A DNA stretch of 64,000 bases from Maricaulis sp048270095 (GCF_048270095.1 NZ_JBLWTL010000006.1:62001-126000); one strand, 5' to 3'; positions 1 to 9,285 are shown, counted from the stretch's first letter. Program-made: numbers and translations. Notes: generated from the letters alone by a model not told the origin.

Positions 1-1750
1 CATCGGAGACGGCTTCCAGCGCCGTTTCCTGGCCGACGACGCGGCCATGCAGGGCTTCTTCCATGCGCAAGAGCTTGTCGCGCTCGCCTTCGAGCATCTT
101 GTCGACAGGCACGCCGGTCCAGCGCGAGACGATCTGGGCGATCTGCTCGTCATCGACGACTTCCTGCATCGTGTTCTGACCATCATCACTGGCGGTCTCT
201 GCGAGGGCCAGACGGCGCTCAAGATCGGGCAGCTGGCCGTATTTGATCTCCGAAGCACGGCCAAGATCGCCGCGCCGTTCAGCATCGGCGAGCTCAGCGC
301 GGGCGTGCTCGATCGATTCCTTCAGCGTCGTCGCCCCGGCGAGCTTCGCCTTCTCCGAGCGCCAGGTCGCTGTCAGTTCGGCTGAACGCGATTCCAGCTC
401 CGCCACTTCCTTGGTGATCGCGGCGAGGCGCTCCCTGGAGGCTTCATCGGCCTCCTTTTTCATCGCCTCGGCCTCGATCTTGAGCTGGATCGCGCGGCGG
501 TCAATCTCGTCGAGCTCTTCCGGCTTGCTGTCGATCTGCATGCGCAGACGCGCCGAGGCCTCGTCCATCAGATCGATCGCCTTGTCGGGCAGGAAGCGAT
601 TGGTGATATAGCGATTGGACAGATTGGCAGCGGCCACGATGGCGCTGTCAGCAATGCGCACGCCGTGGTGCACCTCGTATTTTTCCTTCAACCCGCGCAG
701 GATGGAGACCGTGTCTTCCACGGTCGGCTCCTCGACCATGACCGGCTGGAAACGCCGGGCCAGGGCCGCGTCCTTTTCGACATGCTTGCGGTATTCGTCC
801 AGCGTCGTGGCGCCGATACAATGCAGCTCACCGCGTGCCAGGGCAGGCTTCAGAAGATTGGACGCATCCATGGCGCCATCACCCTTGCCGGCGCCGACCA
901 GTGTGTGCATCTCGTCGATGAAGAGAATGATCTGGCCATTGGCACTGGTGACTTCATTGAGCACGGATTTGAGCCGTTCCTCGAACTCACCGCGAAATTT
1001 CGCGCCGGCGATCAAGGCGCCCATATCGAGTGCCAAAAGACGCTTCTCTTTCAGGCTCTCGGGGACATCGCCATTGACGATGCGCAGCGCCAAGCCTTCG
1101 GCAATGGCGGTCTTTCCGACGCCGGGCTCACCGATCAGGACCGGGTTATTCTTGGTCCGGCGCGACAGCACCTGGATGGCACGGCGAATTTCCTCGTCGC
1201 GGCCGATGACCGGATCGAGCTTGCCTTCGCGGGCCACCTCAGTGAGGTCGCGGGCGTATTTCTTCAACGCTTCATAGGTGTCTTCCGCCGAGGCGCTGTC
1301 AGCGGTGCGGCCCTGGCGTAGATCATTGATCGCGGTATTGAGGCCCTGCGGGGTGACACCGGCGGCCTTGAGAATATCGAAGGCCTTGGTGCCCGATTTC
1401 AGGCTCAGCGCCTGCAGCAGACGCTCGGCGGTGACATATTCATCGCCGGCCTTGGTGGCAGCCTCCTGGGCCGCGTCAAACAGCTTGGCGGTCGGTGGCG
1501 CCATATAGAGCTTGCCCTCGCCGCCTTCGACCTTGGGAAGGCTGGCGAGCGCGGTGGTGACGCCGTCAATAACCTGGTGCGCGCTGCCGCCGGCCGCCTT
1601 GATCAGATTGATCGCGAGACCTGCCGTATCGTCAAGCAGCGCCTTGAGTACGTGCTCGGGCGTGAATTGCTGGTGGCCGGCCTTGATGGCCAGAGTCTGG
1701 GCGCCCTGGACAATCGTTTTGGCGCGGTCTGTGTATTTGTCGAATTCCAT
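1..1750 (-). CDS. clpB: ATP-dependent disaggregase ClpB (N-terminal part, cut by window edge)
   Basis: ClpB is the cytoplasmic AAA+ disaggregase that works with DnaK to rescue aggregated proteins. About 583 N-terminal residues are visible. The start MEFDKYTDRAK opens the double Clp N-domain (about 1-145). The first AAA domain carries Walker A GEPGVGKTAIAEG and Walker B ILFIDEMHTL. The charged coiled-coil middle domain (about 400-525), which separates ClpB from ClpA/ClpC, follows. The sequence leaves the window just as the second AAA domain begins (HGRVVGQETALEAV). The ATG at 1750 is preceded by a purine-rich stretch and by a plausible RpoH promoter. The frame is intact as far as it is seen. 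Confidence 0.96.
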   Translation of the reverse strand, partial: MEFDKYTDRAKTIVQGAQTLAIKAGHQQFTPEHVLKALLDDTAGLAINLIKAAGGSAHQVIDGVTTALASLPKVEGGEGKLYMAPPTAKLFDAAQEAATKAGDEYVTAERLLQALSLKSGTKAFDILKAAGVTPQGLNTAINDLRQGRTADSASAEDTYEALKKYARDLTEVAREGKLDPVIGRDEEIRRAIQVLSRRTKNNPVLIGEPGVGKTAIAEGLALRIVNGDVPESLKEKRLLALDMGALIAGAKFRGEFEERLKSVLNEVTSANGQIILFIDEMHTLVGAGKGDGAMDASNLLKPALARGELHCIGATTLDEYRKHVEKDAALARRFQPVMVEEPTVEDTVSILRGLKEKYEVHHGVRIADSAIVAAANLSNRYITNRFLPDKAIDLMDEASARLRMQIDSKPEELDEIDRRAIQLKIEAEAMKKEADEASRERLAAITKEVAELESRSAELTATWRSEKAKLAGATTLKESIEHARAELADAERRGDLGRASEIKYGQLPDLERRLALAETASDDGQNTMQEVVDDEQIAQIVSRWTGVPVDKMLEGERDKLLRMEEALHGRVVGQETALEAVSD

Positions 1751-1771
1751 GTCGATCCCCCGGGAAAGGCG

Positions 1772-1798
1772 AGATAGGGTGCGCTCCGACGCCTTAAG
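1772..1798 (-). promoter_or_regulatory. Putative sigma-32 (RpoH) heat-shock promoter of clpB
   Basis: On the minus strand CTTAAG (1798-1793) is followed after 13 bases by CCCTATCT (1779-1772), ending about 20 bases before the clpB start. This resembles the alphaproteobacterial RpoH pattern (CTTG-type -35, C-rich CCTATNT-type -10), with A for G at the fourth -35 position. clpB is a classical RpoH target, so position and sequence agree. No transcript evidence is available. Confidence 0.55.
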
Positions 1799-1908
1799 AA
1801 AGCGCGTCGAAATCGCGGCTTGACCTGGATGTAAGTGTTGCACATGCGTCACACAAGAGGCCGGACCGCGACAGATTGACCGTAATCCCACAAGGGTTTC
1901 TTCCAACC

Positions 1909-2679
1909 ATGCCGCAGCTTACCGCAATTACCCGCTTTCCGGTAAAAGGCTTCGGCCCCGACCGGCTTGAACTGGTCGAACTTAATGCGGGCCATACGCT
2001 CCCCTTCGACCGAGCCTGGGCAATCGAAAATGGTCCCGGCGATTTCGACCCGGCCCGCCCGGCGCATGTGAAGAAGAAACATTTCCTGATGCTGGCCCGC
2101 CAGGCCGGGCTGGCGCAACTGGCCTGCCAATTCGATGCGGCGGGCGAGCATTTCGCAGTCCGCTTCCCTGACGGCGAGACTATCACCATCACGCTCGGCG
2201 AGGCCGCCAGCCATGCGCCGTTTTTCGCCCGGCTGGAGACCCTGCTCGGTGAAGAAGTCCGTGGCACCCTTCGGATCGCCCATGTCCCCGGCCAGGCCCT
2301 GACTGATATTCCCGACCCGCACATCTCCTTGATCAATGCCGCCTCCGTGCGCGATCTTGAGGCGCGAACCGGACAAGCCATCGACCCGCTACGCTTTCGC
2401 GGCAATCTCCTGATCGACGGACTGGAGCCCTGGGCCGAATTCGGCTGGATCGGTCGCGATATCCGGATCGGCAATGCCAGGCTGCGCGGCCAGAGCCGTA
2501 TCCGCCGCTGCGCCGCCACCAGCGTCAACCCGGCCACGTCCCGGCGTGATATCGACCTGCCGGCGGCGCTGATGGCGCAGTACGGGCATGCCGATTGCGG
2601 GATCTACATGAGCGTGGAGACGAATGGTGTGATTGCGCTCGGGGACGATTTCGAATGCTCCGGCTCCGGGCAAACTTGA
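1909..2679 (+). CDS. MOSC domain-containing protein
   Basis: A protein of about 256 residues with an N-terminal MOSC beta-barrel segment (starting ITRFPVKGFG) and a C-terminal MOSC domain containing the conserved cysteine in RCAATSVNPAT. MOSC proteins carry sulfur or bind molybdenum cofactor; the YcbX-type members take part in reduction of N-hydroxylated compounds. The exact substrate cannot be read from the sequence. I chose the ATG at 1909 because the barrel starts right after it; an in-frame TTG at 1876 would add 11 residues of unconvincing sequence. It is divergent from clpB and followed by a MATE exporter on the same strand after about 165 bases. Confidence 0.85.
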   Translation: MPQLTAITRFPVKGFGPDRLELVELNAGHTLPFDRAWAIENGPGDFDPARPAHVKKKHFLMLARQAGLAQLACQFDAAGEHFAVRFPDGETITITLGEAASHAPFFARLETLLGEEVRGTLRIAHVPGQALTDIPDPHISLINAASVRDLEARTGQAIDPLRFRGNLLIDGLEPWAEFGWIGRDIRIGNARLRGQSRIRRCAATSVNPATSRRDIDLPAALMAQYGHADCGIYMSVETNGVIALGDDFECSGSGQT

Positions 2680-2844
2680 CGCGCCCCGCCGACCGCAGTA
2701 CTCAGCGCGCCGGTCCCCGGATGCCCGCCGCTCGCAGACTTCGGTCACGGTGAATTTCCGGCAATTGATCTTCTCCTCCCGGCGCAATCGCTGCGGTGGC
2801 AATGCGAGCCCCATCCTCCAAGCTTCGCGTCCGGAGTTGATGTG

Positions 2845-4242
2845 ATGAACAACACCTACACCCACGGCCCGCTCGGGCCGGTTTTCGTGCGCACGGCATT
2901 GCCGATCATTTTCCTGATGGCGATGAATGGTCTGCTGACCGTCGTCGACGCAATCTATCTCGGCGTTTTCGTCGGCGCCGATGCGCTGAGTGCGGTGACG
3001 CTGATGTTCCCGCTCTTCATGCTGATTGTGGCCCTGTCTTCACTGGTCGCCAACGGTATGGCCTCGGTTCTGGCCCGCCATCTCGGGGCCAATGCCATCG
3101 GCCAGGCCCGAGCCGAATTCGTCGGCGCCCACGGGCTTTCACTGATTGTCTGCCTGATCCTGGTGGTTCTGTTTCTCGCCGGAGCCCGTCCGCTGACCCT
3201 AGCGGCAGCGAACGGGTCGGAAACACTGGCGCAGATGGGCCACGTCTATCTGAGCATTGCCGTGTTCAGCTCGCCGATCGCCTTTGCCCTGGCGGTGCAG
3301 TCCACCGCGCTGCGGGTCGAGGGCAAGGTCGGGCTGATGGCGATGACCGGATTGCTGGTGACACTGGCCAATCTGGCGCTCAACTACGTACTGATTGCCG
3401 TGATGGGGCTCGGCGTGGCGGGTTCGGCCCTGGGAACAGCCATCGCCCAGGCTGTCGCCCTGCTGGTGATCCTGGGCTTCCGCCTGGGCAAGACCTCACC
3501 CCTGCGCCTCGCCGGCCTGGATTGGTCCCGTCTCGGCACCGGCTGGCCCGGCTTTCTGGCGCTGGGCGCACCGCAAAGCCTGTCCTTCGTCGGCCTGTCG
3601 CTCGGGTCCGGCGCAGTGATCTTCATGCTGCAGACCGTCGACACCGGACATTATGACACCACCGTCGCGGCCTACGGCATCGTTATGCGAATCCTCTCCT
3701 TCGCCTTTCTGGTGCTGATGGGGATGAGCCAGGCCCTCCAGGCCATCGTCGGCAATAATTTCGGGGCCGGTCTGTGGCAGCGCTCGAACAGGATCCTTGT
3801 CATCGCCATGGTCTGCGGCCTGATCTACACCGCCGGGGCCGAGATTCTGCTGGTCAGCCTGCGCCATCATTGGGGCGGGATGTTCGTCAATGATCCCGCG
3901 GTGATCGCGGAGGTGGCGCGCATCATGCCGATAATGGTCGCGCTCTACGCGCTCGCCGGACCGCAGACCATGATCTCGACCTATTTCCAGGCGATCGGCG
4001 ATGCGCCACGCGCCGCCATTCTCGGGCTCGGACGCACCTATCTCTTCGTCCTTCCCCTGACGCTAATCCTGCCGACGGTGTTCGGCGAGACCGGAATCTG
4101 GATCGTCAATCCGGCGGCCGAATGCCTGATGCTCGGCGTGACCGCCACGGTCCTTTTCCAGAACGCCCGCCGCACCGGCGCCGCCTGGGGCCTGTTTCAT
4201 GGCCACAGAGCTGCGCCGCCGGCAGCAAGCACCGCCGAATGA
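2845..4242 (+). CDS. MATE family multidrug efflux transporter
   Basis: A 465-residue integral membrane protein of the multidrug and toxin extrusion family, a 12-helix cation-coupled exporter of the inner membrane. Long hydrophobic segments cover the whole chain. The N-terminal stretch FVRTALPIIFLMAMNGLL and the internally duplicated halves (second half from about residue 235) are typical. The ATG at 2845 is preceded by GGAG with 8-base spacing; a GTG at 2842 is also in frame. The gene ends just before a hairpin terminator shared with the convergent DUF4167 gene. The substrate is unknown. Confidence 0.93.
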   Translation: MNNTYTHGPLGPVFVRTALPIIFLMAMNGLLTVVDAIYLGVFVGADALSAVTLMFPLFMLIVALSSLVANGMASVLARHLGANAIGQARAEFVGAHGLSLIVCLILVVLFLAGARPLTLAAANGSETLAQMGHVYLSIAVFSSPIAFALAVQSTALRVEGKVGLMAMTGLLVTLANLALNYVLIAVMGLGVAGSALGTAIAQAVALLVILGFRLGKTSPLRLAGLDWSRLGTGWPGFLALGAPQSLSFVGLSLGSGAVIFMLQTVDTGHYDTTVAAYGIVMRILSFAFLVLMGMSQALQAIVGNNFGAGLWQRSNRILVIAMVCGLIYTAGAEILLVSLRHHWGGMFVNDPAVIAEVARIMPIMVALYALAGPQTMISTYFQAIGDAPRAAILGLGRTYLFVLPLTLILPTVFGETGIWIVNPAAECLMLGVTATVLFQNARRTGAAWGLFHGHRAAPPAASTAE

Positions 4243-4244
4243 AA

Positions 4245-4277
4245 AAAGGACCCGATGCCTGAAGCAACGGGTCCTTT
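4245..4277. terminator. Bidirectional hairpin terminator between MATE and DUF4167 genes
   Basis: AAAGGACCCG (4245-4254) and CGGGTCCTTT (4268-4277) form a perfect 10-bp stem around a 13-base loop. A-rich and T-rich flanks on both sides allow it to serve both convergent genes. Confidence 0.8.
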
Positions 4278-4301
4278 CCATTTCAAACGCGCACAACGCG
4301 A

Positions 4302-5165
4302 TCAGGCCGCGTCGCTCTCCGAGCCGCCACCATCGGACTTGTCGTCCTTTGGCTTGGCGCGGGACGCACGCGGCGCGCGCGGCGCCTTGGCGGGCTTGGC
4401 CTCTTCAGCGGCGGGTGCTGCTGGTGCTGCACCGGTATCGCCCTCATCGCTGCGCGGACGGCGTGGACGGCGGGCGCGGCGTGGCGGCTCGTCATCACTT
4501 GCAGCGTCCGGCGCGGCTGGCGCGACGCTCGACGGCGTGACAGGCGCGTGGATCGGGTGATGATTACTCGCGGGCTGTTGTGGCTGGGCTTGCGGCTGGG
4601 CCTCGCCCTCCGGTGTCACAACATTGAGTGGATCGCTTTGGGGCTGTTCCTGGCGCGGCTGGCGCGGCTGACGCCCCCGGCGCGGCTCGCGATTGCGGTT
4701 CTGGTTGCCATCGCGATTGCCATCGCGGCTGGAATTGCGGTCCCCGTTATTCTGATCACGATTATTCTGGTCGCGGTTATTGTTACCGCCCGAATTATTA
4801 TTGTTGTCGCGCTCGTCGACCCGATCGCTGAAGCGCTCATAGCCATCATCAGCAACATCATCATCGTCATTCTCGACCTGGTCGTCAGGACCGGCATCAC
4901 GACGCGGCTGATTGGCCTGGATGAGACGGAAATAATGCTCGGCGTGCTGGTAGAGATTCTCGGCCCGCACCCGGTCGCCCGCCAGCATCGCATCGCGTGC
5001 CAGTTGAACGTATTTGTCAAAAATCTGGGGAGCATTGCCGCGGATTTTAACCTCCGGACCATTGCTCTCATAGCTGCGATTGGAAGGATTGCTCGGCTTC
5101 CGCCCACGGCCGCGTTGGCGCTTGTTATCGCCCGCCCCTGTTTTCCAGCGATTCATATCTGACAA
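4302..5165 (-). CDS. DUF4167 domain-containing protein
   Basis: A 287-residue conserved alphaproteobacterial protein of unknown function. The N-terminal DUF4167 domain (about 1-90: basic RQRGRGRKPSN leader, then a helical part with FDKYVQLARDAMLAGD) is followed by a low-complexity Asn/Asp/Arg-rich segment (about 100-190) and a Pro/Ala/Lys-rich acidic tail. The composition suggests a disordered, possibly RNA-binding protein; this is inference. It lies downstream of prmC on the same strand, an order I recall as common in alphaproteobacteria. Its 170-base leader holds two interleaved inverted repeats, which may mean RNA-level control. Confidence 0.9.
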   Translation of the reverse strand: MSDMNRWKTGAGDNKRQRGRGRKPSNPSNRSYESNGPEVKIRGNAPQIFDKYVQLARDAMLAGDRVRAENLYQHAEHYFRLIQANQPRRDAGPDDQVENDDDDVADDGYERFSDRVDERDNNNNSGGNNNRDQNNRDQNNGDRNSSRDGNRDGNQNRNREPRRGRQPRQPRQEQPQSDPLNVVTPEGEAQPQAQPQQPASNHHPIHAPVTPSSVAPAAPDAASDDEPPRRARRPRRPRSDEGDTGAAPAAPAAEEAKPAKAPRAPRASRAKPKDDKSDGGGSESDAA

Positions 5166-5241
5166 TGTGACCTTGTTGTTCAGTTGCAGGGACGTGATCT
5201 TGCACCCTGATGAAACGATTGATCTTGATTGGCCGGAGCAA

Positions 5242-5315
5242 AACAGGCGGTGGATCCGACCGCGCTAGGCCCCAAAAAGTGGCACGCCCCGCCTGTTGTG
5301 ATAAAACCTAGCGCG
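5242..5315 (-). other. Interleaved inverted repeats (pseudoknot-like element) in the DUF4167 leader
   Basis: Two perfect 9-bp inverted repeats overlap in A-B-A'-B' order. AACAGGCGG (5242-5250) pairs with CCGCCTGTT (5289-5297). CGCGCTAGG (5261-5269) pairs with CCTAGCGCG (5307-5315). In the leftward transcript the connecting loops are 9, 19 and 10 bases, lengths compatible with an H-type pseudoknot or with two mutually exclusive hairpins. The last-formed stem is followed by TTTTGC, so it could also act as a terminator. It lies between the prmC stop and the DUF4167 start. No known RNA family is recognised. Confidence 0.6.
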
Positions 5316-5339
5316 CGGCGAAACGCTTTCCAAGCGATT

Positions 5340-6302
5340 TTAACCGTTCGGCAAAACCGCCTGTCCGAACACAACCCGGTCATGCCCTGACAGGTCCTGC
5401 AGGCATTCCAGTGCCATCAAACCAGCCGCCTCGGCCAACCCCAGAACCGCGCCGGCCTGATCGAAACCGATCTCAAGGGCAAACCGCGCACCCGGCCGAA
5501 GCAGGCGCGGCAGATCCGCAACAATGACGCGATAGGCGTCGAGCCCGTCCTCGCCGCCATCAAGCGCCAGGGCGGGTTCGTGGTCGCGCACTTCCGGTTC
5601 CAGACCAGCCAGCACCTCGCGCACGATATAGGGCGGATTGGAGACGATGAGATCAAAGCTGTGATCGCGCAGCCCCTCGCCCCAGCGACCCTGGGCCAGT
5701 TGCGCCCGGGCCGTCAGTGCGCACGCGTCGAGATTTTGCCGGGCCACGGCCAGCGCCGCCGGTGACAAATCAATACCCAGCCCGGTCCAGGCGGCGCGCT
5801 CGCTGAGCAGAGCCGCCAGTATCGCAGCGGAACCCGTGCCAAGATCGAGCATATGCAGGGGCGCGTCTGAGCAGCGCGCCAGCACCGCCTCGACCAGCGC
5901 CTCTGTATCGGCGCGCGGGGTCAGGACGTCGGCAGTGACCTTGAGGTCCAGCGTCCAGAAGGGCCTGCTTCCAAGCACCTGCGACAGCGGTACGCGCTGA
6001 AGACGCAAGGCGGCAAGGTCGGCGAGCCGCGCGGCATCCTGCCACGACCAAAGCGCCGGATCGGCCAGCGACTGGGCGAGGCTGACCGGTGCCAGGACAT
6101 GGCCGATCAGAAAGCGCGCATCATCCTCGGCCTCATCAATTCCGGTCGCCCTCAGGGCCAGGACCAGATGGCGGCGGATGCCGGCGAGATCCAGCCCCTG
6201 CCAGGCCTGGACCAGCGCGAAGCCGGGCCGGCCGGCCTGGTCGGCGGCATGAGACTCCACCGCCGCTTCAAACCCTGCCGCTCGATCGGCATTCTTGGTC
6301 AC
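5340..6302 (-). CDS. prmC: Release factor glutamine methyltransferase PrmC
   Basis: PrmC methylates the glutamine of the GGQ motif in release factors RF1 and RF2, using S-adenosylmethionine. The 320-residue protein has the N-terminal helical domain (LRATGIDEAEDDARFLIGHVL), the SAM motif LDLGTGSAAI, and the catalytic NPPY motif (SNPPYI). The start is a GTG at 6302 that overlaps the stop of the upstream lipoprotein gene as GTGA, so translation is probably coupled. Its substrate gene prfA lies two genes upstream. The first 25 or so residues are poorly conserved in the family, so a slightly later start is possible. Confidence 0.93.
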   Translation of the reverse strand: MTKNADRAAGFEAAVESHAADQAGRPGFALVQAWQGLDLAGIRRHLVLALRATGIDEAEDDARFLIGHVLAPVSLAQSLADPALWSWQDAARLADLAALRLQRVPLSQVLGSRPFWTLDLKVTADVLTPRADTEALVEAVLARCSDAPLHMLDLGTGSAAILAALLSERAAWTGLGIDLSPAALAVARQNLDACALTARAQLAQGRWGEGLRDHSFDLIVSNPPYIVREVLAGLEPEVRDHEPALALDGGEDGLDAYRVIVADLPRLLRPGARFALEIGFDQAGAVLGLAEAAGLMALECLQDLSGHDRVVFGQAVLPNG

Positions 6303-7654
6303 GGCTGTTGCACCGGCGGCCCGGCCAGCAGGGCCTCGCCATAGGGACCTTCCAGCCGGCCATCACGGGCCCAATCACCCAGCAGCCGGAAATAGCCCGC
6401 GGCATAGCGCGTCGATTCCCGCCCTGTTTCGGTTTCAACGAATTCGAGAATTCCGTGATCCGTATTGGCGAACTCAACCAGTTCGATCGCCCGGCCCTCG
6501 GCGATCAGAGTGTGCAGGATATCGCGTGTCGCATCCGGCGGCGCCTCTCGGTCCTGCCCAGCGAGCACCCACAAGACCGGAACCTCGACCTGGCTCATCA
6601 CCGCGATGGAATCATGGCCCCAGCTGGTGCCGGCATCGATGAAGTTGAGATAGACGAATTTGAAGCCAGTGACGCCGGCGCGCAGCATATGGCCCGAATA
6701 CTCGCCCTCGATCTCACCAAACCAGTCCTCATTGCCCCACTGCCGTTTCAGGCGAACAAACTCCGCTTGTCCCTCGGTGAAGCCGGACGCCATCAAACGG
6801 CCAGTGACATCGGTAATCTGCCGGGCCCGGTCCAACACCTCATCATCATAGCCGGCCGCGCGCAGTTCGAGCTGAACTTCCGATGCGTCCTCGTCGGTCG
6901 GGGCCACCATCATGCCAAAGCTGACCATGACGAATTCGGCATCGCTCATGGTCGCCGCCAGGGGCGCCACCCAGCCGCCCTGGCTGCCACCGAACAGGCC
7001 AACCCGGCCGGCCCGCGGCCCCGCCAGGTCGCGAGCGCGCTGCAAGGCCATGGCGGCATCGCCCGCCAATGCGGCAAAGTCCTGTGAATAGTCACCCTCG
7101 GATGCGCCGGTGCCGCGCTTGTCATAGACAAAAATGCCCACGCCCTGCGCCGGCATCATGCGCTGGGCATAGGCCCAGTCGCGAGCCGAATCGCGCTCCG
7201 ATCCATGCACCCAGACCGCAATCGGGACAGGTTCCGTGCCTTGCGGCAGGACCAGCCGGCCGGCCAGCGTCAGTCCGTCGCTTTCAAATTCGGTATCAAT
7301 GATGTCCAGGGCAATGCGCTCGGCGACGCCGTTATAGCCGTCGAGACCTTCAATAGTCAGGCTCGTCGTGCCGCATTCGCCCAAATCGAAACGAGCAAGA
7401 TTGGGCTGGTCGGTCCAGCCGGTTGTCCCTGACCAGAGGCCATCCTCGCCCGACGCGATCCGGCCGACCTGGCCATCGAGGGCGCGCCAGCGCAAATCTG
7501 CGCCAGCCACCGGTGCCAGATCAATGATCGAACCCGATGCGGTCTGGTAGACACCGACATGGCAGAGCGCGGCCGGGTCGAGCGCCTCGTTTCCGGAACA
7601 CGCCGTGAGCAGGCTTGCAGCGCCGAGCGCCAAAAAAATGCCGGACTTCAACAT
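6299..7654 (-). CDS. Alpha/beta-hydrolase lipoprotein between prfA and prmC
   Basis: A predicted exported lipoprotein of 451 residues. The ATG at 7654 follows GGAGGTAAC and opens a signal peptide with lipobox LLTAC. The C-terminal two thirds form an alpha/beta hydrolase: WVHGSERDSARDWAY, a GTGASEGDY loop, the nucleophile elbow GLFGGSQGGW and a late NTDHGI histidine. This resembles the dienelactone hydrolase/acyl-peptidase-like family; the substrate is unknown. An in-frame open stretch upstream of 7654 lacks coding character and is ignored. The gene splits prfA from prmC and overlaps prmC by four bases. Confidence 0.85.
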   Translation of the reverse strand: MLKSGIFLALGAASLLTACSGNEALDPAALCHVGVYQTASGSIIDLAPVAGADLRWRALDGQVGRIASGEDGLWSGTTGWTDQPNLARFDLGECGTTSLTIEGLDGYNGVAERIALDIIDTEFESDGLTLAGRLVLPQGTEPVPIAVWVHGSERDSARDWAYAQRMMPAQGVGIFVYDKRGTGASEGDYSQDFAALAGDAAMALQRARDLAGPRAGRVGLFGGSQGGWVAPLAATMSDAEFVMVSFGMMVAPTDEDASEVQLELRAAGYDDEVLDRARQITDVTGRLMASGFTEGQAEFVRLKRQWGNEDWFGEIEGEYSGHMLRAGVTGFKFVYLNFIDAGTSWGHDSIAVMSQVEVPVLWVLAGQDREAPPDATRDILHTLIAEGRAIELVEFANTDHGILEFVETETGRESTRYAAGYFRLLGDWARDGRLEGPYGEALLAGPPVQQP

Positions 7655-7742
7655 CGTTACCTCCAACCTTGCCGGATCTGAAGTGCCCGGTCTTTCAGAG
7701 GACCGTGGGCCCGCAACGCCGTCAACCGGGACGCAGCGCGCC

Positions 7743-8810
7743 TCAATCCTCCAGGGCCGCCAGACGGGCGGCCTGGTCTTCGGCGACCAGGGCGGAAATG
7801 ACTTCGTCCAGCCCGTCACCGGCGACAATATCATCCAGCTTGTAAAGGGTGAGATTGATGCGGTGGTCGGAAACCCGGCCCTGCGGGTAGTTATAGGTGC
7901 GGATACGTTCGGAGCGGTCGCCGGAACCGATCTGCCCCTTGCGCTCGGCCGAGCGTTCGGCGTCGGCCGCCTCGCGCTGCATGTCGTAGAGTTTGGCCTT
8001 CAGCAATTCGATCGCCTTGGCCCGGTTCTGGTGCTGGGATTTTTCCTGACAGACAACCGCGATCCCGGTCGGCAAATGCGTCATGCGCACGGCTGAATCG
8101 GTCTTGTTGACGTGCTGGCCACCAGCCCCGGAGGCGCGCATCGTATCGACCCGGATTTCAGTCATATTAAGCTCGATATCGATATCTTCCGGCTGCGGCA
8201 TGATCGCCACCGTCGCGGCGGAGGTGTGGATGCGGCCCTGGCTTTCCGTCGCCGGAACGCGCTGGACACGGTGGACGCCGCTCTCGAATTTCAACCGTCC
8301 GAACACGCCATTGCCCGAGATCGAGGCGATGACTTCCTTATAGCCGCCATGATCGCCTTCCGAGGCCGAGGCCAACTCCCAGCTCCAGCCCTGCAGCTGG
8401 GCATAGCGCTCATACATGCGATAGAGGTCGCCCGCGAACAGGGCCGCCTCATCACCGCCCGTCCCGGCCCGGATTTCGATCAGCGCATTGGCCGCGTCAT
8501 CCTTGTCCTTGGGCAGGAGGGCCAGGCTCATTTCAAGCTCGAGCGCAGGCAGGGTTTCCTTCAGCTCGTAGAATTCCTCGCGCGCCAGATCGGCCATCTC
8601 GGCATCGCCGCTCTCCATCATCTCGGCAAGCTCGTCGAGTTCGGTACGGGCGGCACGCAGGGCCTTGGCCTTTTCGGCAACCGGTCGCAGCTCGGCATGC
8701 TCCTTGGAGAGCTTGACGATCTCCGATGAGTCGGAGGCCGCGCCGAGCCGCGCCTCAACCTGGTCGAAGCGATCAATGACTTGCGCGAGTCTGGAAGCGG
8801 GAGTGTGCAT
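7743..8810 (-). CDS. prfA: Peptide chain release factor 1
   Basis: RF1 recognises UAA and UAG stop codons on the ribosome and triggers peptide release. The 355-residue product has normal length. It contains the helical N-terminal domain, the GTGGDEAALFAGDL stretch of the PCRF domain, and the universally conserved GGQ catalytic loop (ASGAGGQHVNKTDSAVR), whose glutamine is the target of PrmC encoded nearby. ATG at 8810. The codon-recognition loop lies in the preceding domain and looks complete. The gene is first in the prfA, lipoprotein, prmC series; MAPEG lies just upstream on the same strand. Confidence 0.98.
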   Translation of the reverse strand: MHTPASRLAQVIDRFDQVEARLGAASDSSEIVKLSKEHAELRPVAEKAKALRAARTELDELAEMMESGDAEMADLAREEFYELKETLPALELEMSLALLPKDKDDAANALIEIRAGTGGDEAALFAGDLYRMYERYAQLQGWSWELASASEGDHGGYKEVIASISGNGVFGRLKFESGVHRVQRVPATESQGRIHTSAATVAIMPQPEDIDIELNMTEIRVDTMRASGAGGQHVNKTDSAVRMTHLPTGIAVVCQEKSQHQNRAKAIELLKAKLYDMQREAADAERSAERKGQIGSGDRSERIRTYNYPQGRVSDHRINLTLYKLDDIVAGDGLDEVISALVAEDQAARLAALED

Positions 8811-8868
8811 GCCGCTCGGTTAGCACCTGACGCTGTTCTTGCAAATGCCGCGCGGCTGCTTGCCTCCG

Positions 8869-9285
8869 CTAGAGGATCGCCAGCACGGCCCTCACCGCCA
8901 TCACGATCAGCACGAGGGTCGAACTGACAAAGACGAGGAAACGCACCGGGATGAAGTTCCACAAGGCCTGGATCAGGCTGTGCAAAACGCGCAGCGCGAC
9001 ATAACCCCAGGCCAGTCCGATCATCAAGGGATCGGCCGGACCAACCAGATGGCAATAAACCACCAGGGCGTAGAAAATCGTCGGCTGTTCATGCAGGTGA
9101 TTATAATTGTCGGCGATGCGACGGACCTCGATCGGGAGGACGTCCATCTCGCTCTTGGACTTCATCCTGGCGGCATTGATGCCCGCCTTCTGCATCGCCG
9201 GAATGCGGGTGGCATACATCCACAGCCACATGACCAATGTCCACACGATCATCGCCAGCACAGGCGTCAGAATAGTCTCATACAT
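8869..9285 (-). CDS. MAPEG family membrane protein
   Basis: A 138-residue membrane protein with four hydrophobic helices (about 5-25, 65-85, 88-105, 115-137). The conserved MAPEG segment is seen as RIADNYNHLHEQPTIFYALVV. The family includes membrane glutathione transferases and eicosanoid enzymes; bacterial members mostly have no assigned substrate. It sits 58 bases upstream of prfA on the same strand, but no functional link follows from that. Confidence 0.88.
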   Translation of the reverse strand: MYETILTPVLAMIVWTLVMWLWMYATRIPAMQKAGINAARMKSKSEMDVLPIEVRRIADNYNHLHEQPTIFYALVVYCHLVGPADPLMIGLAWGYVALRVLHSLIQALWNFIPVRFLVFVSSTLVLIVMAVRAVLAIL

